Translations under genes and position numbers: made by a program
The notes under the pieces: model-generated
Seen by the model: the letters and a program-made list of their open reading frames with translations, nothing else
Databases searched by the model: none
Told to the model about the DNA's origin: nothing
NCBI GenBank assembly: GCA_024699005.1
Contig: JAILQN010000154.1
Span: 1-9,915 of the forward strand
Reading direction: 5' to 3'
Source of the DNA: Clostridia bacterium
GTDB taxonomy: Bacteria; Bacillota_A; Clostridia; Oscillospirales; Acutalibacteraceae
Length of the DNA stretch: 9,915 bases
Shown here: positions 1-7,200 of the stretch, one piece after another
Layout of the letters: each line of letters begins with the position of its first letter
Numbering within the stretch: the first letter of the stretch is position 1

Positions 1-521
1 TCCGTGACGGCGGTATCCATGCCCTCTTCGTCTCCGGTGGAGTTGGAAATGATAGCCGCGACAAGGTTGTGATTGGTGGTGACCGCGCCTATCATCGCGC
101 TGAGAAGCCCGCCGTAATCATCCAGGTCCTTCATCATGGACACGGGCAGCGCGGCGTATTCCGTTTTGGTGAAACCGGGGTTGACGCGTTTTATGTCCAT
201 CAGAGAGACGTTTACGAGCTCCGCGACGGCGGCAGCCTCTTCCGGATCAAGGACGGTGGTGTCGTCGACGATGACCGTCGGACTGCCGTTGCCCTTGCGG
301 AAGTTGTCTATTATCGTATCCATCGTCGATTTCTCGTTTATAACGCCGCTCAGCCAGTCGGAGAATTCCTTCGAGACGTTGACGTTGCCGGCGTCGCCGC
401 TCAGGAAACCGGCAAGCGCCGAAACGACGTCTTCCTGGGATGCGGCGAGCGCACCCACGGTCCCGGCCGCAAGCAGCACCAGAGCCGATATCACCGCTGT
501 GATCCTTTTTAAATGTTTCAT
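1..521 (-). CDS. Secreted protein of unknown function, N-terminal part (C-terminus beyond left edge)
   Basis: I do not recognise this family. The start is the ATG at 521-519, preceded by a GAGG ribosome binding site about 7 nt upstream and by a very good promoter. The frame stays open for 173 codons to the window edge. The protein starts MKHLKRITAVISALVLLAAG, a clear Sec signal peptide (basic n-region, hydrophobic core) with a likely cleavage site in the ALAAS stretch near residues 26-27. The mature part seen is acidic and mostly helix-like, with no cysteine and no recognisable enzyme motif. A stretch around residues 80-150 (VIVDDTTVLDPEEAAAVAEL, later VNPGFTKTEYAALPVSMM) looks like a compact helical domain. 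It is transcribed divergently from the giant adhesin and shares its control region, so a cell-envelope or extracellular role is likely. Being secreted is well supported; function is unknown. Confidence 0.85.
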   Translation of the reverse strand, partial: MKHLKRITAVISALVLLAAGTVGALAASQEDVVSALAGFLSGDAGNVNVSKEFSDWLSGVINEKSTMDTIIDNFRKGNGSPTVIVDDTTVLDPEEAAAVAELVNVSLMDIKRVNPGFTKTEYAALPVSMMKDLDDYGGLLSAMIGAVTTNHNLVAAIISNSTGDEEGMDTAVT

Positions 522-541
522 ATATAAACCTCGATTCTTCG

Positions 542-553
542 CCTGTGCACAGG
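542..553. repeat. Perfect 12-bp palindrome in the leader of the secreted-protein gene
   Basis: CCTGTGCACAGG is perfectly self-complementary. It lies downstream of the leftward promoter and upstream of the ribosome binding site, so it is in the transcribed leader. It could be a repressor operator or a small RNA hairpin (4-bp stem CCUG/CAGG with a UGCA loop). A chance palindrome cannot be excluded. Confidence 0.35.
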
Positions 554-584
554 TGTTGTGACAGAATACAAAGATACATATATT

Positions 585-613
585 TTTATACCATAACAAT
601 CTTCGGCTGTCAA
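585..613 (-). promoter_or_regulatory. Sigma-A-type promoter of the leftward secreted-protein gene
   Basis: Read on the minus strand, an exact TTGACA -35 box (613-608) is followed by a 17-nt spacer and TATAAA (590-585). A TG one base upstream of the -10 gives an extended -10 (TGnTATAAA). Transcription should begin near 578, leaving a leader of about 55 nt before the ATG at 521. This is close to the best housekeeping promoter possible, so the gene is probably well expressed unless repressed. Confidence 0.8.
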
Positions 614-697
614 GCTCGGCGTCAGATGCGGATAACCCGGGTATAAAAATGTTAACAATTTAATGTTATTTTTGTTCAAAATTTATTCAAATATTTA

Positions 698-726
698 TTA
701 ACAAAAGGATATAAATATTTTATAAT
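698..726 (+). promoter_or_regulatory. Sigma-A-type promoter of the giant adhesin gene
   Basis: TTAACA (698-703, one mismatch to TTGACA), a 17-bp spacer and an exact TATAAT (721-726) point toward the giant gene. The start of transcription should be near 733, giving a leader of about 68 nt. The 50 bp upstream are extremely AT-rich with A and T runs, which could act as an UP element for RNA polymerase. It stands back to back with the leftward promoter, with about 84 bp between the two -35 boxes. Confidence 0.75.
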
Positions 727-800
727 GTAGTAAATATATAATAGCGTAATAAGGTCAGTCTATTTTATATTGCTTAAATGAATACAAGGATATGATAAAG

Positions 801-1250
801 ATGAAAAAGCAAATGAAATCTTCATACTTTAACTCCGTATCCGGCCGCGGGGTAAGGGCTGTTTCAGCACTGATTCTTGCCGCGCTGCTTGTCTGTCAGG
901 TCATTCTGCCCTGTTCGTTCGTATTCGCGACGGACGGCGGCTCCGTCATCCTGACAGAGTATTGCTATGACGACGCAGGGACAAGATACAAGGTCACGGC
1001 GGAATACGACGAAGACGCGGAGATACCCGAAGACGCGGTTCTGAAAGTCGAGGCTTTGTCTGCGAGCGATACGGCTTATGACGACTACGTCGAAATGGCG
1101 GCGGACGCTCTTGACTGCAGGATCAAAGACGAAAACGACGTTCACCTCTTCGATATTTCGCTTGCCAGCGCCGCTGATCCTTCCGTGACGTACCAGCCGG
1201 CTTATGGCTCCTCGGTAAGCGTTACCGTCCGGCTAGCGTCCTCCGTATAG
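801..1250 (+). CDS. Giant multidomain surface adhesin, N-terminal segment with signal peptide, ended by in-frame TAG
   Basis: This is the first part of the giant surface protein, cut off by a TAG at 1248-1250 (codon 150). I place the start at the ATG at 801 because AAGGA at 786-790 lies 10 nt upstream; the earlier in-frame ATG at 792 is only 1 nt from that site. The product begins MKKQMKSSYF, has a hydrophobic core around residues 20-40 (AVSALILAALLVCQVILP) and a likely signal peptidase cut after FVFA at residue 43. Residues 44-149 are an acidic beta-rich domain. Its last strand (SSVSVTVRLASSV) reaches the stop, and the expected next strand (LGVVHFGSEPEV, then GFSVYALVDI) continues in the same frame after it. 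It is therefore almost certainly not a complete gene: either a nonsense mutation, a base-call error or a readthrough codon. On its own it would be a secreted, truncated domain of about 106 residues. Confidence 0.7.
   Translation: MKKQMKSSYFNSVSGRGVRAVSALILAALLVCQVILPCSFVFATDGGSVILTEYCYDDAGTRYKVTAEYDEDAEIPEDAVLKVEALSASDTAYDDYVEMAADALDCRIKDENDVHLFDISLASAADPSVTYQPAYGSSVSVTVRLASSV
1248..1250 (+). other. In-frame amber codon interrupting the giant adhesin gene
   Basis: The TAG sits at codon 150 of an otherwise uninterrupted frame from 801 to 8597. Frame and domain logic continue directly after it (GTA TAG AAC GAG TTG). A single C-to-T change from CAG (Gln), or a change from GAG or AAG, would create it. 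The frame's natural terminator is TAA, and no other TAG, TGA or TAA occurs in about 2,600 codons. Confidence 0.8.
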
Positions 1251-1256
1251 AACGAG

Positions 1257-4200
1257 TTGGGCGTGGTCCATTTCGGGAGTGAGCCGGAGGTCATTGACAG
1301 CACGGTTTCCGGCAAACTGGTGTCCTTTGAGGCGACCGGTTTCTCGGTTTACGCTCTTGTGGACATCAACGAGCTTATCCTGAGCGAAGGCGCAGTGACG
1401 GATGAGACGGCGTTTGACGAGAGTATGCTCTTTCTGTGCGTAGCCAACGGAAGCAATCTGTATTATTTCACTTCACAGATAATCAATTCAGGGAACGCCA
1501 ATCACGGATACGTCATCAAAAAGACCGCCGCCAACGACACGACCGCCGCAGCGCAGTACGGTTTTGAAAAGGTTGCGGGGACGACCAATCAATATAAAAT
1601 GTATCTTCCCGGTGCCGGAGGAGCGAAGCAATATCTAAGATTTTCAGGGACAACAAACGTTGAGTTCATCGATTCGGTATCCGACGCGACCGTACTGACG
1701 GTCGAGCGCGTCGCGAATACGGAAAATAAATTCTGGATCACGTTCCAGAACGGTTCCACTACTTATTATCTCAACATGAGAGGCTCTACAAACGGCAAGG
1801 GCTTCAACGGCTCCACCTACGGAAAACCCACAAATGATTCCGGAAGCCAGATCATGGCTAAGCCTTTGCTTGAGATCGTCGGCGATCCGTACGATCTCGA
1901 CGGCAGAGAATTCGGTTTGTCTTTACTCGATACGAAAAATGCCAAAGCGTATTCCATGACTTCCGTCGCCAAGGACGCCAAATCACTTAAGGCGGATGAA
2001 CTGACGATCCGTAAAAACACACTGTATCAGAACGAGAGCGTCATCCAGAAGCTTGACGGCGATATAGAGCTCTTCACCTTCCACTATATCGAGGGGGAGA
2101 AAAAATACTATATTACCCAAAGCATCGGCGGCAACACAAAATATCTCAGCCTCAGCAAGTCCGGAAATACATATACGCTTTCATTTGTCAATCAGCCGAC
2201 GGAAAACTCAAAATTCACCATTTCCGTAGGTACATCCGGCAAGATAAAGATCTCGAACTCCGCCGGGTGGATTACTTATTCGGGAGGCGGTTTTGTCGGA
2301 GCTTCTTCGGGATCGTTCCTTTACCTTACAGAGCCGTCCTATCTTACGGACGACGATTTCGTCCATTATTCCGCCGTCAAGGTAAGCGTTTCGGACGACA
2401 GATACGTCTACAACGGCGCGAAGGTGGTCGTATATACCCGCGTATGGAACGATACGACCAAGGAATATGAGTTTTATGCGATAGGTCACGACGGTTCGCT
2501 GGTCTCCGTATACGACGCGGGCAGTACCATCCGCTGGGAGGGCACCCAGTTCAACACCCTGCTGTGGGACCTGACCGAGTATTACTACGCCGGGACGACC
2601 ACGCCGAACTATTACTATGAGCTTCAGAACGAGTATTCCGGCATGTATATAGCGCCCCAGGCGTTCTCCGGTCAGATCATTTCCGGCGGCACCATCGGTA
2701 TCAACCTCAACGGCAGACGCTGGGGTGAATACAGCACGACGATAGTCGCCTGGGACGACGCACGGTACGATTACGCCGGTCTCAGCGGCGAAAACGGCGA
2801 GCTCAATGCCGTGCCCTATTCGCAGGCGCAGGAATTCTATTTCGCCGTTATGGATGAGCTTGACGAAATCGGTCTTTCCACCGTGGAGACTCTCGACAAC
2901 GCCGATTACGGAATAAACATGCGCATGGTCCTGTATCCGCGAAACAAGATATACAATAACGGCGGCAAAAGGAACTCACTCCAGACGGGAACGCTTTATA
3001 CGAATCCCACCCAATCTACCGGCTCGGCTATCTCCGGCAATTTCGACGTGCCGGATCTGAATCTTGTTTCGAACGATATGAGACCTGTCGATCCCGCTGT
3101 GACCGGAACGGACACTCCTGTTGACGAGTATTATCCTGTCGCCGTCAAAACGGGGAAATCGCTTTACGCTCTTTTCGGACAGGCGACGGAAGTCGACAAT
3201 ATTTTCGCCGAGAATATCCACAACGAGAGCGGATATTTCCAGTATGACTCCTCGCAGAATTTCGCGACTCTCGTAAAAGACGGCGAGATCACGGATACCT
3301 TTACCGTATATAACCAGCTGGGAACGATCAACATATCCGGTCTGAGTCAGGGGCACGGGCAGTTTATGCCTTATAACCCGATAGGCGCGCCGGTTGCAAG
3401 TGATTACGTCTATCATACGAACCTCTTTAAGGAAGAGATTCCGGTCGATAATCCGAGGCGCGGTGAAGTCTTATACAAAACCACGGAAAGCCAGATGAAC
3501 TACTTTTTCGGCATGGTTCTGGAGGCAAACTTCATGCAGCCCGAAGGCGGACTTGATCAATACGGTCACGATATCATCTATGAGTTCGCCGGCGACGACG
3601 ATATGTGGCTCTATCTTGACAATGAGCTTGTCCTTGATATCGGCGGCATCCATTCCTCCCTGATGGGAACCATAAATTTCAGCACAGGCGTAGTCCAGCT
3701 TCCCAATCCGACTTTTGATGCGAAGGTTGCCGGTTCCGAGCGATATATATACACGACCCTCAGACAGATATTTACGGATAACTATAACTCCCGCGAAGGC
3801 GCGACCGCCGAGGGGCTGGCGGAGTATATCGAAAAATATTTCGGCGACGGCGATACCTTCAGGGATTTCACGTCCCACACCATGACGATGTACTATATGG
3901 AACGCGGCGCCAGCATGTCGAACCAGCATATGCGCTTCAACCTCGTCACGGTCCCGAAGGGCGAGCTGATCCTCAAAAAAACCATCAGCGGCACCGACAA
4001 ACAGAATTATTCCGCTCTCGAGTTCCCCTTCCAGATCTGGTATAAGGATACGGACGACAACGACACATGGAAGACCGTCAGCCGCGCAGAGGATGAATTG
4101 GGCGGATACCACTACAGCGGAGCCAATTACGTATACTATGACGGAACGGAGAGGCCGGTGGATTACGCGGCGAATTATCAGGGCTATGAGAACGTCTTCT

Positions 4201-7200
4201 TCCTGAAACCCAGAGAATCGTTGCGCGTACAGTTCCCGGACGAAGACGTGGAATACTTCATACGCGAGTGCTTCATAGACACGGTCATTTATGATTCCGT
4301 CAAAGCGAACAGTGCTCAGCTGACGGGGACCCCCTCCGACTTTGATCAGGATCAGACGAAAGCCGATTATTCCACCGAGCCGGAAGTAATCGGCTTCCGC
4401 AAGTCCGTCACCTTCGACAACCACGTGAGCGAGAACAGCCTGAAGAACCTCTCGGTGACGAAACGTCTGTATGATGAAAAGGGAAACAGGCTCTCGGTCG
4501 CGGACGACCCGACCGGCTTCCGTTTCCGCGTCTACATGGGCGAGGGGCTCGATTACTACCGTATGGATTCATACTACATCAGGGATCCCGACGGATATTA
4601 CTGCAAATACGATCCGGATACCCAGCAGTTCATCTCGCTCGGGATCAGCGATTTTGCCGTGCTGAGCGCCGCCGGAAACGAGGATCTGCTTGACAGGGCG
4701 ACCTTTACCACCTCGCCCTCCGGCGCCATCGACAAGATCCCGGCGGATTACACCTTCGAAATCAGAAATATCCTGGTCGGCACAGAATTCAAGATAGAAG
4801 AGCGAAAGAGCGATATTCCCAAGGGCTACAGCCTGATACAGTATCTGCGGGAGGACAATTCCTATCTTCCCAACGATGGGAACCAGATCAATTCCGGTAT
4901 CGTACGGGACAGGCAGAGCCCGCACGTCATCGTGGAGAACGTCCGCGGCTTCGGTCTTACCGTCGAAAAGTTCTGGTCGGACGACAACTTCATGGATTCC
5001 CATGACAACATCTGGTTCGCGGTTTATTACAACGGCGGTCTTATCCCCGGCACACTCCGTCAGATGAAGACGGAGATCACAGAGACCAACACCTCTGCCG
5101 AGAGCTCGGTCTACTACTATTTCGAGACGCTAATCGACGGCGCGGAGTTTTCCGATTACGTCGTAAAGGAGATACAGCTCACGGAGCCTCATGCTGATCC
5201 GGTGGTGGATGAAGAGGGCTACGTGACCAACGAAAACGATCTGCTCGGCTGCATGAGGATCGTCGGCGGCGACGTGAAGCTGGAGAACGGCGGCGTATCG
5301 TCCGACACCGGGGAATACAGCCTTTTCCGCTACTCTGTTTCTTACCTCCAGGGCGAGCCGACCGGCTACGCCAGGAACGTCAGGACCGATAACGTTTCCA
5401 ACGTCCGTCCCGGCGTGCGTATAGTCAAGATCGACTACAACGGCGCGCCGCTCAGTGGCGTTAAATTCACCCTGACGGACGCGCAGGGCAACGACGTCAG
5501 CGAATCGGTCTACACTTCAGGCGCGGACGGTCTGGTTCTTTACGCTTATCCGTTGGAAGACGTGCCCTACACGCTGACTGAAACGCAGACTCCCGCAGGC
5601 TATACGTCGAACATCGGGCCGATAACCTTTACCCTCAGCGGCGGAGTACTGACCGTCGAAGGCGACAATAACGGGGCAGTCTCGGTCGAATATGATGATG
5701 AGACCGGGGAGATCAGCCTCTACGTAAAGAACTATAAATCAAGCTTCACCGCCGTCAAGGTCGACTCCGTAAGCGGCAATCCGCTCAAGGGCGCGCATTT
5801 TGCCCTGTACCGCAGGATCGCCGGCGTAAACGGGCTTATCAAGGACTTCTTCCCGATAAACGGATACGATAACATCGTAACCAACTCCGCCGGCGTACTG
5901 CCGGGCATCAACGAGACGTTTCCTGTAGGCGGATATTATCTTGTTGAGACCGATGCGCCCGCGGGCTACAGCCGGATCGACCATGATATAATATTCACGG
6001 TAGATAAGACCGGCAAGGTGGAGATCGTCTCCGAACAGGACAGGGGATTGTTCACAAGTACCGTGGATCCGGATACGAATGAGCTCGTTTATGCTCTTAC
6101 GATCCCCGACCAGAGGAGCTTCGTGACAGTCGATCTTTCGCCGCAGACCTTTGTCGCCGATTTCGGGCTTGATATCGAATACAACGTAAAAGATAACAAC
6201 TATATGGTCCCGGCGGGATCGGTCTACAGCTATATCGGCGTCTATTCCGCGGAGGCGTTCGACGCCTACGGCTCTCTGACTCCGCCCAAAGAGGCGCTCA
6301 GGCTTGCCGCCCCCGGAGAACCCTGCGAAGGCGACTTCGGAACGCTGACGCTTTCGGCGGACGGCGCCACGAATTACAAGATCGGCTCCATGGAGTTCAC
6401 CGGAGAGGACGTATATTGCCTTGCAGCCGAGGTCACAAATATCGGCGGAAAGGCGCTTAAGGACGGCGAGCACGTTTACGTGTTCGAGAAGATCACCTAT
6501 CTCCCCGCGACCACGATCTATTACGAGGATGATTTTGTGGACGATACCCACTATATAGACGGCGTGGAGTCCACGGTCACCGGCTACAACTTCGGCAAAT
6601 GGTCCACGGTCACCGGTACAAGCGAGAAAAAGAGTACTCAGGCAGCCGATTTCGCCGGGCTCGATACCGCGAACATTTTCGGCTATGATCCGAATTATAC
6701 CGAATTCGCGACCTACTCCAACAATTCCGCCCACAAGGTGTCGGTGAGCACCGTCAACAGCGGCAACAAGAATAAAAACTGGCCTTATGTCGAATACACC
6801 TTTGCCGGAACGGGCTTCGACGTCATCAGCGTGACCAGCGGCGATACCGGCATTTTCACCGTCAGGGTCTACGACGCGGAAACCGGCGCGCAGGTGATCC
6901 CGAACCAGGTCATCGACACCTATTACGGATACGACTACGGCAGCCTCTATCTTGACTCAACCGGCAATCCGACGCTGCAGGAAACGGACAGTCCGCTCTA
7001 CAGCGCGACCGAGGAGATCATAAAGACCGCGTCCTCAAACAGCAACGTGGTAGCGATCAGCGGTATGTTCGTGACTCCGACAACGACCTATATCGATACT
7101 GACGGCAGCGTGACCGAGACGCCGTATTACCGCGGAGCTGACGACAGAGTCACCGATAAGGCGTGGTATAAGGACATCGATACCGGAGACGTCATTTCGG

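Noticed and set aside
792..800. Upstream in-frame ATG at 792 as start of the giant gene
   Set aside because: It lies 1 nt after the AAGGA ribosome binding site, too close to be used. The ATG at 801 has a workable 10-nt spacing and starts the signal peptide directly.
1257..1290. TTG at 1257 as a genuine independent translation start
   Set aside because: There is no Shine-Dalgarno sequence upstream. The nearby GGAGG at 1286-1290 is only 2 nt from the next in-frame codon ATT. A protein starting here would lack a signal peptide although its domains are extracellular types.
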